A stretch of DNA of 64,000 nt from JBGQOJ01 sp052119585 (GTDB lineage: Bacteria > Pseudomonadota > Alphaproteobacteria > Rhodobacterales > Rhodobacteraceae), in NCBI RefSeq assembly GCF_052119585.1, contig NZ_JBGQOJ010000014.1, positions 33,356 through 97,355 of the forward strand. The letters run 5' to 3'. The notes below the pieces were generated by a model. The model saw only the letters and a list, made by a program, of their open reading frames with translations. It was not told the DNA's origin and did not search any database. Below, in pieces: positions 18,111 to 26,526 of the stretch (positions are counted from its first letter, which is position 1; each line of letters opens with the position of its first letter). The position numbers were made by a program, and so were the translations under genes.

Positions 18111-18725
18111 ATGACCACTGCCCGCCCGCGCACGCGCATCCAGCAAAAGAACACCTCTGCCATCATGGAGGCCGCGCTGGACGTCTTTTCGCAATACGGG
18201 TTCCGCGGCGCGACACTGGACCAGATCGCACAGGCCGCAGGGCTGTCGAAACCCAACCTGCTGTATTACTTCCCCTCGAAAGAGGCGATACACGTCGAAC
18301 TGTTGTCGGGCCTGATGGACACATGGCTTGACCCGCTGCGCGACCTTGATGCGGATGGCGACCCGGTGACAGAGCTGCTGGCCTACGTCACCCGCAAACT
18401 GGAGATGAGCCGCGACCTGCCGCGCGAAAGCCGCCTGTTCGCCAACGACATCCTGCAAGGCGCGCCGACAATTCACGACGGCCTCTCGCAAGAGCTGAAA
18501 CCGCTGGTCGACGAAAAGGCAAAGGTCATTCAGGGCTGGATCGAGGCCGGTAAAATCGCGCCGGTCGATCCCTATCACCTGATGTTCTCGATCTGGTCGC
18601 TGACCCAGCATTACGCCGATTTCGACGTGCAGGTGCGCACCGTTCTGGGGCCGGACGTCACCGACCCCCACAAGGGCGCACAGGAATATCTGACGCAGCT
18701 TTTCACCAAACTTCTTAAGCCCTGA
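18111..18725 (+). CDS. rutR: RutR-like TetR-family regulator
   Basis: A 204-residue regulator. The N-terminal TetR helix-turn-helix spans about residues 14-58 (AALDVFSQYGFRGATLDQIAQAAGLSKPNLLYYFPSKEAI). The C-terminal domain resembles the YcdC/RutR ligand domain (NDILQGAPTIHDGLSQELKPLV, then FSIWSLTQHYADF). RutR responds to uracil and thymine in E. coli. The start at 18111 follows the start of the TetR domain; an upstream in-frame ATG would add a non-conserved tail. It diverges from the amidohydrolase-hydA-importer operon across the RutR-like operator and lies between the two halves of the pathway. Confidence 0.88.
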   Translation: MTTARPRTRIQQKNTSAIMEAALDVFSQYGFRGATLDQIAQAAGLSKPNLLYYFPSKEAIHVELLSGLMDTWLDPLRDLDADGDPVTELLAYVTRKLEMSRDLPRESRLFANDILQGAPTIHDGLSQELKPLVDEKAKVIQGWIEAGKIAPVDPYHLMFSIWSLTQHYADFDVQVRTVLGPDVTDPHKGAQEYLTQLFTKLLKP

Positions 18726-18754
18726 CATCGAGGATGGCGCGGCGCGGCGCCCGT

Positions 18755-18775
18755 TCTTGGTTCTGAAAATATCCG
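18755..18775 (-). repeat. Copy of an intergenic 'GGATATTTT...AAGAA' motif
   Basis: On the minus strand: GGATATTTTC, then AGAACCAAGAA. It sits between the convergent TetR-type and preA genes, as other copies also sit between genes. Confidence 0.4.
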
Positions 18776-18794
18776 CGCCGCAGGCAATCCCGCC

Positions 18795-20099
18795 CTATTC
18801 GGCCGCCGTGGCACCGGGGTTGTTCGGGTGCGTTGTCCAGTTGGCATAATCCGCCGCCACAACCTTGCCGGTGCGCAGGTCAACCGCGCCCTTGTCCATC
18901 GGGACCATGGTGATGCACTCCTCCACCGGGCAGACGTTGACGCACAGGTTACAGGCGACACATTCATCGTCCATCACCTCGAACACGCGGTCGGCGGACA
19001 TGCTGATCGCCTGATGGCTGGTATCCTCGCAGGCGGCATAGCAGCGGCCGCAGCCGATGCAGGCGTCCTGATTGATCTTCGCCTTGGCGACATAGTTCAG
19101 GTTCAGGTATTGCCAGTCGGTCACATTGGGCACCGCGCGCCCGACAAACGCGTCGACGCTGGCATAGCCTTTCTCGTCCATCCACTCGGACAGGCCCGCC
19201 TTCATCTCTTCCACGATGCGGAACCCGTAGGTCATCACCGCCGTGCAGACCTGCACATTGCCGCAGCCCAGCGCCATGAATTCCGCCGCATCGCGCCACG
19301 TGGTCACGCCGCCGATCCCCGAAATCGGCAGGCCGCGCGTGTCGGCGCCGCGTGCGATCTCGGCCACCATATTCATCGCGATCGGCTTGACCGCAGGCCC
19401 GCAATAGCCGCCATGGGTGCCCTTGCCGTCGATCATCGGCTCGGGGGACATCGCATCCAGATTGACCGATGTGATCGAATTGATCGTGTTGATCAGGCTG
19501 ACCGCATCGGCCCCGCCCCGCTTTGCCGCTGCGGCAGGGGCGCGGATGTCGGTGATATTCGGCGTCAGCTTGACGATGCAGGGCAGACGCGAGTTCTGTT
19601 TGACCCAGCGCGTCACCATCTCGATATACTCTGGCACCTGCCCCACGGCGCTGCCCATGCCGCGCTCGGCCATGCCGTGCGGGCAGCCAAAGTTCAGCTC
19701 GACTCCGTCGGCCCCCGTGTCCTCGACCAGCGGCAAGATCGCCTTCCATGCGGCCTCTTCGCAGGGCACCATCAGCGATACGATCATCGCCCGGTCGGGG
19801 TAGTCGCGCTTGACCGCCTTGATCTCGCGCAGGTTCACCTCCAGCGGGCGGTCGGTGATCAGCTCGATGTTGTTCAGCCCCAAAAGCCGCCGGTCCGCCC
19901 CCCAGATCGCGCCATAGCGCGGGCCGTTGACGTTAACCACGGGCGGCCCCTCTGACCCCAGCGTTTTCCAGACCACGCCGCCCCAGCCCGCCTCGAAGGC
20001 GCGGCGGACGTTGTATTCCTTGTCTGTCGGCGGCGCCGAGGCCAGCCAGAACGGATTGGGGGATTTGATCCCGATGAAACTGCTGGTCAGATCGGCCAT
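18795..20099 (-). CDS. preA: NAD-dependent dihydropyrimidine dehydrogenase, PreA subunit
   Basis: A 434-residue protein that with PreT reduces uracil and thymine to the dihydro forms. Residues 1-310 form a DHOD-like FMN barrel with LNFGCPHGMAERGMGSAVGQ and the active-site region around it. The C-terminus carries two 4Fe-4S motifs, CIGCGRCYAAC and CVACNLCVNVCPVEEC. An AGGAGG ribosome binding site precedes the start. It is downstream of the methyltransferase and preT on the same strand, so the reductase is made from one operon and its product feeds hydA. Confidence 0.95.
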   Translation of the reverse strand: MADLTSSFIGIKSPNPFWLASAPPTDKEYNVRRAFEAGWGGVVWKTLGSEGPPVVNVNGPRYGAIWGADRRLLGLNNIELITDRPLEVNLREIKAVKRDYPDRAMIVSLMVPCEEAAWKAILPLVEDTGADGVELNFGCPHGMAERGMGSAVGQVPEYIEMVTRWVKQNSRLPCIVKLTPNITDIRAPAAAAKRGGADAVSLINTINSITSVNLDAMSPEPMIDGKGTHGGYCGPAVKPIAMNMVAEIARGADTRGLPISGIGGVTTWRDAAEFMALGCGNVQVCTAVMTYGFRIVEEMKAGLSEWMDEKGYASVDAFVGRAVPNVTDWQYLNLNYVAKAKINQDACIGCGRCYAACEDTSHQAISMSADRVFEVMDDECVACNLCVNVCPVEECITMVPMDKGAVDLRTGKVVAADYANWTTHPNNPGATAAE

Positions 20100-20112
20100 T
20101 GGCGTCCTCCTG

Positions 20113-20949
20113 TCATTGGCCCTTGGGCCGTCTGAAAATCATCTCGACCGGAGTGATCCGGTGCGCTTCGACATTGGCGACATAGTTTTTCAGCTTTTCG
20201 ATCGCGTCCTTTATCACCAGATGAAGCCCCAGCTTCGGCGGGCCTTCGGCTGCGATACGTCGAAAGGCCCTGCCGAAAAAATCCAACGCGAACTGGCGCC
20301 GGTCCCGCTCGGTGACTTCTGTCAGTCCGGCGGCATGGGCGGCGCGGCGATAGACACCCGGCGCCGCGACATGGCTGGTATCGGCGGTGTTCGCCCAGGG
20401 CAGCGGATAGACCAGCGGGCTGTCATCCTGATCGCGCATCACGTCGAACAGGGCAAAATGCCCAAGCGGTTTCAGCACCCGCGCAACTTCGGAAAAAAGC
20501 GCGGTCTTGTCCTCGATGTTCATGCCGACGTGAAACATCGTCACCAGATCGGCGCTTTCGTCTTCGAACGGCAAGGCGGTGGCACTGCCCTGTTGCAGGT
20601 CGATCCGGTCCTCCAGATGCAACCGCGCGTTCAGCGCCCGCCCGGTGGCCACGAATTCCTCGGTCAAATCAACGCCCAGCACCCGCGCACCGTAACGATG
20701 CACGATGTGCCGCGCCGCGCCGCCGATGCCGCAGCCAATGTCGATCACGGTCATCTGCGGCGTGATCTCGATCTGCTCCAACAACGCCGAGGTCGCCTCG
20801 ATGCCGCCTGTATGCAGTTCGTCCACCGGCTTCAGATCGTCGATGGCAAGATGGTCGGGATCAATTCCCGCCTGTTTCAGACCGGTCAGAATGCGGTCGA
20901 GCAGGTCGTTCGTCGTGTAGTATTGGGAAACGCTTTTTTCGAGAGTCAT
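20113..20949 (-). CDS. Class I SAM-dependent methyltransferase inside the pre operon
   Basis: A 278-residue methyltransferase. SAM-binding motif I is VIDIGCGIGGAARHIV (about residues 69-84), followed by VLGVDLTEEF (motif II), GSATALPFEDESADLVTMFHVGMNIED, and a type 11 fold overall. Similar folds occur in glycine sarcosine and sterol/UbiE-type methyltransferases. It sits 13 bp before preA and 42 bp after preT, all on one strand, so it is made with the pyrimidine reductase. No methyl transfer is part of the known pathway, so its role here is open: it may act on a pyrimidine derivative or be an unrelated passenger. Confidence 0.85.
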   Translation of the reverse strand: MTLEKSVSQYYTTNDLLDRILTGLKQAGIDPDHLAIDDLKPVDELHTGGIEATSALLEQIEITPQMTVIDIGCGIGGAARHIVHRYGARVLGVDLTEEFVATGRALNARLHLEDRIDLQQGSATALPFEDESADLVTMFHVGMNIEDKTALFSEVARVLKPLGHFALFDVMRDQDDSPLVYPLPWANTADTSHVAAPGVYRRAAHAAGLTEVTERDRRQFALDFFGRAFRRIAAEGPPKLGLHLVIKDAIEKLKNYVANVEAHRITPVEMIFRRPKGQ

Positions 20950-20991
20950 GGCAACCTCCTGAAATGTTCCGGCGAACCTGACTCTACCACA

Positions 20992-22323
20992 TTAACCGAC
21001 CAGAACCGAGTGAATGTCCATCGCCGCATCGCGCCCCTCGGCCACGGCCGTGACGGTCAGATCGTTGCCGCCACTGGCGCAATCTCCCCCCGCCCAGACC
21101 CCCGCAAGCGACGTGCGCCCGGCGCCCGTCACGGCGATCTTGCCGCCCTCGACGGTCAGGCCGACATCCGTCGCCAATGTCTGGCCGATGGCCTTGAACA
21201 CCTGATCGGCGGCGATGCGGATCGTCTCTCCGGTGCCTTTCAGCCCCGCGCCCGTCTCGGCGGTATATTCGAATTCCACCTCGCGCACCGCGCCATTGCC
21301 GATCACTGCGACGGGCTGCACATTGGTCAGGATGCGCACGCCCTTCGACGCCGCCAGATCTTGTTCATAGGCGGATGCCCCCATCCGGTCGCGGCCACGG
21401 CGATAGGCAATCGTCACCTGATCCGCCCCCAGCAGTTTGGATTGCACGGCGGCATCCACAGCCGTCATCCCGCCGCCGATCACCACAACATTGCGCCCCA
21501 CCGGTAGCGTTGACAGGTCATTCGCCTGCCGCAGTTCCGCGATGAAATCCACCGCGTCGCGCACGCCGTCCTTGTCCTCGCCCTTGGTCTGCAGGGCGTT
21601 CACCCCGCCCAGACCGACGCCCAGAAACACCGCATCGAACCGCGAGCGGATCATCTTCAGGTCGTCCTCGGTTTCCAGCGGGCGCACATATTGCACCGTG
21701 ATCCCGCCGATCGACAGCAGCCATTCGACCTCTCTCGCCGCGAAATTATCGGTGGATTTGTAGCTGGCGATGCCGAACTCGTTCAATCCGCCCGCCTTCG
21801 CCTTCGCCTCGAACACTGTCACCTCGTGGCCCAGCATCGCCAGACGGTGCGCGCACGACAGGCCCGACGGCCCCGCCCCCAGCACCGCCACGGACTTTCC
21901 CGTCGCCGCCGCGCGGGTGAACGGATGCACGCCTGCCGCCATCAGCATATCGGTCGCATGGCGCTGCAAACGGCCGATCTCGACCGGCTTTCCCTCTGCC
22001 GCCTCGCGCACACAGGCCTCTTCGCACAGGGTTTCCGTGGGGCAAACGCGGGCGCACATGCCGCCAAGGATGTTCTGGCTGAAAATCGTCTTTGCCGCCG
22101 CCTCGGGTTGTGCGGTCTGGATCTGGCGGATGAACAGGGGGATGTCGATCGCCGTCGGGCAGGCCTGAATGCAGGGCGCGTCATAGCAGAAATAGCACCG
22201 GTCCGCCGCCACTGCCGCCTCGTGCCCGTCGTAGGGCGCGTGCAGATCGTCAAAGTTGCGCGCGTAATCCTGATCCGGCAAACGCGCCGCTGCAATTCCG
22301 GGTGTCATGGGGCTATTCGGCAT
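20992..22323 (-). CDS. preT: Dihydropyrimidine dehydrogenase, PreT subunit (NAD(P)-dependent oxidoreductase)
   Basis: A 443-residue flavoprotein of the GltD/PreT type. N-terminal Fe-S cysteine motifs CYFCYDAPCIQACPT and CARVCPTETLCEEAC, FAD motif VAVLGAGPSGLSCAHRLAMLG, and NAD motif VVVIGGGMTAVDAAV are all present. The start at 22323 is chosen by the GGGAGG ribosome binding site; an earlier in-frame ATG lacks one. It passes electrons from NAD(P)H to PreA. It is the first gene of preT-methyltransferase-preA. Confidence 0.93.
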   Translation of the reverse strand: MPNSPMTPGIAAARLPDQDYARNFDDLHAPYDGHEAAVAADRCYFCYDAPCIQACPTAIDIPLFIRQIQTAQPEAAAKTIFSQNILGGMCARVCPTETLCEEACVREAAEGKPVEIGRLQRHATDMLMAAGVHPFTRAAATGKSVAVLGAGPSGLSCAHRLAMLGHEVTVFEAKAKAGGLNEFGIASYKSTDNFAAREVEWLLSIGGITVQYVRPLETEDDLKMIRSRFDAVFLGVGLGGVNALQTKGEDKDGVRDAVDFIAELRQANDLSTLPVGRNVVVIGGGMTAVDAAVQSKLLGADQVTIAYRRGRDRMGASAYEQDLAASKGVRILTNVQPVAVIGNGAVREVEFEYTAETGAGLKGTGETIRIAADQVFKAIGQTLATDVGLTVEGGKIAVTGAGRTSLAGVWAGGDCASGGNDLTVTAVAEGRDAAMDIHSVLVG

Positions 22324-22619
22324 ACCTGCCTCCCTGATGGCTGATCCTTGATGGTCAAACGCTGCCACAGGTCCATTTTTTTATCAAATGGTAAATTTTA
22401 GAAACCGCGCAAAACCCCTGTTTTCATGCCCCGCACACAAGGCGGCGCCCGATTTCGCGGAAAAACCCGCCCAATGCACCAAAATCAGGCATGCAGAAGA
22501 TGCCCCAACGCCAGAAATCCACACGAGGCGCTTTTCACCTATGCCTTGCTGACGTATAAGCACAGCATCAACAAGGCAGACCCGCTTCAAACGGGCAGGC
22601 AAGACCGATCGAGGACGGC

Positions 22620-23102
22620 ATGACAAAAAATTCACACGATTCAGATGTTGCTTTCATTCAGGCGCTGGCGGAGCTTCTTCGCGAGAACGACCTTACCGAA
22701 CTTCAGGTCAAGCGGGAATACGGCGAAGACGACAGCCTTAACGTGCGCGTCAGCCGCGTAAAGCAGGTCGTCGCAGCCGCGCAGGTCGCAGCAGCCCCAA
22801 CCGCAGGTGCAGCCGCGCCCGCCCCTGCCGCCGCAGCCCCCGCCGCCGTCGAAGACCCCTCCAGCCATCCGGGCGTCGTGGCCTCGCCTATGGTCGGCAC
22901 CGTCTACATGAAACCGGAACCCACGGCGGACAACTTTGTCAGCGTCGGGTCCGTCGTGACCGAAGGTCAAACCCTGCTGATCGTCGAGGCGATGAAGACC
23001 ATGAACCAGATCCCCGCACCGCGTTCGGGCACCGTGAAACGCATTCTGGTCGAAGACGGCGCGCCTGTTGAATACGGCGCCCCCCTGATGATCATCGAAT
23101 AA
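22620..23102 (+). CDS. accB: Biotin carboxyl carrier protein of acetyl-CoA carboxylase
   Basis: A 160-residue BCCP. The N-terminal domain (residues 1-45) is followed by an Ala/Pro-rich linker (about 50-80) and the C-terminal biotinyl domain. The biotin-accepting lysine is K126 in EAMKTMN. It carries carboxybiotin between AccC and the carboxyltransferase in the first step of fatty acid synthesis. accC follows after 12 bp, the classic order. The promoter must lie in the 296 bp upstream, shared with the divergent preT. Confidence 0.96.
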   Translation: MTKNSHDSDVAFIQALAELLRENDLTELQVKREYGEDDSLNVRVSRVKQVVAAAQVAAAPTAGAAAPAPAAAAPAAVEDPSSHPGVVASPMVGTVYMKPEPTADNFVSVGSVVTEGQTLLIVEAMKTMNQIPAPRSGTVKRILVEDGAPVEYGAPLMIIE

Positions 23103-23114
23103 GGACCACGCGAT

Positions 23115-24461
23115 ATGTTCGAAAAGATCCTGATCGCCAACCGGGGCGAGATTGCCTTGCGTGTCATCCGCGCCTGCCGCGAGATGGGGATCAAATCGGT
23201 CGCCGTCCACTCCACCGCCGATTCCGACGCCATGCATGTGCGCATGGCTGACGAGGCGATCTGCATCGGACCGGCCGCAAGCGCCAACAGCTATCTGTCG
23301 GTCTCGGCGATTGTCTCGGCCTGCGAAATCACCGGCGCCGACGCGATCCACCCCGGCTATGGCTTCCTGTCCGAAAACGCCAGCTTCGTGCAGATCCTCG
23401 AGGATCACGACATCACCTTCATCGGCCCCACCGCCGAACACATCCGCATCATGGGTGACAAGATCACCGCCAAGGACACGATGAAAAAGCTGGGCGTGCC
23501 TTGCGTGCCCGGGTCCGATGGCGGCGTGCCGACCCTTGCCGATGCCAAACGGGTCGCCGCCGAAATCGGTTACCCCGTGATCATAAAGGCCACGGCGGGC
23601 GGGGGCGGGCGCGGGATGAAAGTGGCGCAAACCGCCGCTGACATCGAAAGCGCCTTTCACAACGCGCGGTCCGAATCCAAGGCCGCCTTTGGCAATGACG
23701 AAGTCTATCTGGAGAAATATCTGACCACGCCCCGCCACATCGAAATTCAGGTGTTCGGCGACGGCAAGGGCAATGCCGTCCATCTGGGCGAACGCGACTG
23801 CTCGCTTCAGCGCCGCCACCAGAAAGTCTTTGAAGAGGCCCCCGGCCCCGCGATCACCCCCGAACTGCGCGCCCGTATCGGCAAGGTCTGCGCCGATGCC
23901 GTTGCCTCGATCAACTATATCGGTGCCGGCACGATCGAGTTCCTGTTCGAAAACGACGAGTTCTATTTCATCGAGATGAACACCCGCTTGCAGGTGGAAC
24001 ATCCGGTGACCGAAGGCATCTTTGGCGTCGATCTGGTGCGCGAGCAGATCCGCGTGGCCGAAGGCCTGCCCATGTCCTTCACGCAAGACGATCTGGTGAT
24101 AAACGGTCACGCAATCGAAGTGCGGATCAATGCGGAAAAGCTGCCGAACTTCTCGCCCTGCCCCGGCAAGGTAGTGTCGTTCCACGCCCCCGGCGGCCTT
24201 GGCGTGCGGATGGATTCGGCGCTTTATGCCGGCTACTCGATCCCGCCCTACTACGACAGTCTGATCGGCAAGCTGATCGTGCATGGCCGCGACCGGACAG
24301 AGGCGCTGGCCCGCCTTGCCCGCGCCCTGAACGAGCTGATCATCGACGGGATCGACACCACGATCCCGCTGTTCCACGCGCTGCTGCAAGAACCGGACAT
24401 CCAATCCGGCGATTACAACATCCACTGGCTGGAACACTGGCTGGAAACCCATCTGCAATAA
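23115..24461 (+). CDS. accC: Biotin carboxylase of acetyl-CoA carboxylase
   Basis: A 448-residue ATP-grasp enzyme, the usual AccC length. It begins MFEKILIANRGEIALRVIRAC and has the glycine-rich ATP loop KATAGGGGRGMK, the ERDCSLQRRHQK motif and the active-site segment FIEMNTRLQVEHPVTE. It carboxylates biotin on AccB using bicarbonate and ATP. It is cotranscribed with accB; a strong stem-loop follows. Confidence 0.97.
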   Translation: MFEKILIANRGEIALRVIRACREMGIKSVAVHSTADSDAMHVRMADEAICIGPAASANSYLSVSAIVSACEITGADAIHPGYGFLSENASFVQILEDHDITFIGPTAEHIRIMGDKITAKDTMKKLGVPCVPGSDGGVPTLADAKRVAAEIGYPVIIKATAGGGGRGMKVAQTAADIESAFHNARSESKAAFGNDEVYLEKYLTTPRHIEIQVFGDGKGNAVHLGERDCSLQRRHQKVFEEAPGPAITPELRARIGKVCADAVASINYIGAGTIEFLFENDEFYFIEMNTRLQVEHPVTEGIFGVDLVREQIRVAEGLPMSFTQDDLVINGHAIEVRINAEKLPNFSPCPGKVVSFHAPGGLGVRMDSALYAGYSIPPYYDSLIGKLIVHGRDRTEALARLARALNELIIDGIDTTIPLFHALLQEPDIQSGDYNIHWLEHWLETHLQ

Positions 24462-24468
24462 GACAAAT

Positions 24469-24505
24469 GCGCGGGGCCATTGCTGCGAAAGCCTTGGCCC
24501 CGCGC
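24469..24505 (+). terminator. Stem-loop after accC
   Basis: Perfect 11-bp stem GCGCGGGGCCA / TGGCCCCGCGC with a 15-nt loop; no long T-run follows. Confidence 0.65.
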
Positions 24506-24563
24506 GATAAATTGACTTAGGTTCGTCCGAATACCCCCTTTTGACAAAGGTGTTCCGAACACA

Positions 24564-25205
24564 ATGACCCTGCCGCTCACGCCCGAACTTCTGCTGCGCG
24601 CCTATATGGCGGGCATCTTTCCCATGGCAGAGGGGCGCGATGACGAAGAGGTGTTCTGGGTCGATCCGCGCAAACGCGGCATCCTGCCGCTGGACGGGTT
24701 CCACATCTCGCATTCTCTGGCCCGGCACATGCGGGCGGAACCGTTCAGGATCACGGTCGACACCGACTTTTCCGGCGTCCTGCGCGGCTGTGCCGACCGC
24801 GACGAAACCTGGATCAACGACACCATCCACCGGCTGTATATGGCGCTGCACATGACCGGCTTTGCCCACGCGGTAGAGGTCTGGCAGGACGACGAACTGG
24901 TCGGCGGTGTGTATGGTGTGGCGATCGGGGGGGCGTTTTTCGGCGAAAGCATGTTTTCGCGGCGCACCAACGCCTCGAAAATCGCGCTGGCCTATCTGGT
25001 GGACAGGCTGCGCATCGGCGGCTTCAGCCTGCTGGATACACAGTTCATCACGCCCCATCTTGCGTCGCTGGGCGGCATTGAAATCAGCCGCGCCGCCTAT
25101 AAAAAGCTGCTTGAGCGCGCGTTGAAGTCAAAGGCGGACTTTATGGCACAGGGCGAAACCCCCAGTGCTCAGGACGTTTTGCAGCGCAACACCCAGACGT
25201 CATAG
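24564..25205 (+). CDS. aat: Leucyl/phenylalanyl-tRNA-protein transferase
   Basis: A 213-residue Aat enzyme, which adds Leu or Phe to N-terminal Arg/Lys of proteins and so marks them for ClpS/ClpAP degradation (N-degron pathway). Family motifs include LLRAYMAGIFPMAEG, FWVDPRKRGILPLDGFHISHSL, and GGVYGVAIGGAFFGESMFSRRTNASKIAL. The last 37 bp overlap the convergent DUF2155 gene. It follows accBC, a common alphaproteobacterial order. Confidence 0.95.
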   Translation: MTLPLTPELLLRAYMAGIFPMAEGRDDEEVFWVDPRKRGILPLDGFHISHSLARHMRAEPFRITVDTDFSGVLRGCADRDETWINDTIHRLYMALHMTGFAHAVEVWQDDELVGGVYGVAIGGAFFGESMFSRRTNASKIALAYLVDRLRIGGFSLLDTQFITPHLASLGGIEISRAAYKKLLERALKSKADFMAQGETPSAQDVLQRNTQTS

Positions 25206-25525
25206 CGCGGATCGTCCAGCGCGTTCAATGCCGGTGCCGAGGCGACCATCCAGCCTTGGAAGAGAGGCGCATCCTTGCCCGTGTCCCGGATCGTCAGATA
25301 GGCATAGGCATTGCCCGAGGGGTTGCCCGCAGGATACCGGCAATCGCCCAGCGTCACCTGCAACCGGCCTTGGGTCTTGCTGTCGCCCGCGTTGATCTCG
25401 ACATCGGTCGTCGTGCCGGCGACCTTGTCCAGCGTCCGCAGCACCGCCGTCCCGGAACTTGCCACCTCTTGCGCATGGGCAGTCCCCGCGCACAGGATCG
25501 TGGCCAAGGCAAACCTGCGGATCAA
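25169..25525 (-). CDS. DUF2155 periplasmic protein
   Basis: A 118-residue protein with a signal peptide (MIRRFALATILCAGTAHA) and a mature part typical of DUF2155: AVLRTLDKVAGTTTDVEINAG, GDCRYPAGNPSGNAYAYLTI, FQGWMVASAPALNALDDPRYDVWVLRC. The function of this alphaproteobacterial family is unknown to me. The start overlaps the mlaD stop (ATGA), so the pair is cotranslated, and its 3' end overlaps aat on the other strand. Confidence 0.9.
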   Translation of the reverse strand: MIRRFALATILCAGTAHAQEVASSGTAVLRTLDKVAGTTTDVEINAGDSKTQGRLQVTLGDCRYPAGNPSGNAYAYLTIRDTGKDAPLFQGWMVASAPALNALDDPRYDVWVLRCKTS

Positions 25526-25986
25526 TTTGTCACCTCTGCCGGTGCCGTACTGCCCGCCACGAATTTCATCAACAACGACACCAGACTGACAGACCCCTGC
25601 GTGTCCTCGATCTCGTCACCGGGCGCGAATGTGGTCAACGACCCGCCGGGCATGATTTCCACGAAATTCCCGCCAAGCAGTCCCTCTGACGCCACGACAA
25701 TCGCACTGTCATCCGGAATCTGGACGCTATTCACGATCGCCACGCGGGTCTGGGCCCGAAAGGTTTCAGCGTTCAGTTCAAGCCCGGTCACCGTGCCGAT
25801 TTTGACGCCCGCAAGGCGGACATCGGACCCGATTTCAATGCCTTCGGCAGACCGGAAACTGGCGACCAAAGGATAGTCGCCGCCAGCGCGGGAAAACCCC
25901 GTTGCCTGCCCCGCAAAGACCACAAACCCGATTGCCGCCGCCAAAACAACGCCGCCCACGATCACTTCTGTAGTGTTTTCCGACAT
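25522..25986 (-). CDS. mlaD: MlaD-type phospholipid-binding MCE protein
   Basis: A 154-residue single-MCE protein with one N-terminal membrane anchor (TEVIVGGVVLAAAIGFVVFAG) and the MCE core YPLVASFRSAEGIEIGSDVRLAGVKIGTVTGLELN. A pore-loop region SEGLLGGNFVEIMPGG follows. MlaD forms the periplasmic hexamer of the Mla phospholipid transporter. The ATPase and permease genes are not in the window. The start is set by a GAGGA site; a longer frame adds a polar extension before the anchor. Confidence 0.9.
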   Translation of the reverse strand: MSENTTEVIVGGVVLAAAIGFVVFAGQATGFSRAGGDYPLVASFRSAEGIEIGSDVRLAGVKIGTVTGLELNAETFRAQTRVAIVNSVQIPDDSAIVVASEGLLGGNFVEIMPGGSLTTFAPGDEIEDTQGSVSLVSLLMKFVAGSTAPAEVTN

Positions 25987-26006
25987 AAATGCGTCCTCGT
26001 GGCGCC

Positions 26007-26381
26007 CTATTCGGGCGTCCACGCCTCATAGTCGCGGCGCTCGGCAGGGTGCGCGCGGCGAATGGATCCGGCAGGCGCATAGGCCAGCGCGGTGCCGGTC
26101 AGGTTTTCCTGATGCGGCTTTTCCCATGGCTTGTGCGTCAGCGGTGTTGTGGTGGGCGCGTCGTTCCACGTCCAGTGCAACCAGCCGTGCCAATCGGCAT
26201 CGACCCGCGACGCTTCCGCCTCGCCGTTGAAAATGACCCAGCGACGTTTCTTGTCGCGGGTCTCGTAAAAGATATTGCCCTGCGCGTCCTCGCCCACCTT
26301 GACGCCCTTGCGCCATGTGAACAGTTGCGTGCCGACAGTCTGGCTGTTCCACCAGGTGACTAGACGAAGAATAAAACCCAT
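26007..26381 (-). CDS. NDUFA12-family NADH:ubiquinone oxidoreductase accessory subunit
   Basis: A 124-residue protein matching NDUFA12/B17.2, an accessory subunit of complex I found in alphaproteobacteria and mitochondria. Diagnostic stretches are VGTQLFTWRKGVKVGEDAQGNIFYE, KKRRWVIFNGEAEASRVDADWHGWLHWT and PLTHKPWEKPHQENLTGT. The start at 26381 has GGAGG seven bases upstream; a longer upstream frame is not conserved. It lies 20 bp upstream of mlaD. Confidence 0.93.
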   Translation of the reverse strand: MGFILRLVTWWNSQTVGTQLFTWRKGVKVGEDAQGNIFYETRDKKRRWVIFNGEAEASRVDADWHGWLHWTWNDAPTTTPLTHKPWEKPHQENLTGTALAYAPAGSIRRAHPAERRDYEAWTPE

Positions 26382-26480
26382 GAAACGCCTCCGCAGATCG
26401 TTGCCCCCGATATGCCCGATGCGGCGGGCAAGGTCCAGTGGCAAGGGCATGCTTTGCCACGACGCGTGGCGCAAAACCGA

Positions 26481-26508
26481 AAAACGGCGGGACATTGCCC
26501 GCCGTTTT
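26481..26508. terminator. Intrinsic terminator of clpX
   Basis: 11-bp perfect stem AAAACGGCGGG / CCCGCCGTTTT with a 6-nt loop. In the clpX direction it ends in a T-run. Confidence 0.85.
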
Positions 26509-26526
26509 CTGTGACTTGTCCGAAAC

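Noticed and set aside
22340..22360. A possible second RutR site before preT (TGGTCAA half-site)
   Set aside because: Only one half-site matches; the partner half is not recognisable, so it is not listed as an operator.
22641..25058. An 805-codon open frame on the minus strand
   Set aside because: It lies opposite accB, accC and aat, which are certain genes. Its His/Asp/Gly-rich composition is typical of the antisense of high-GC coding DNA.
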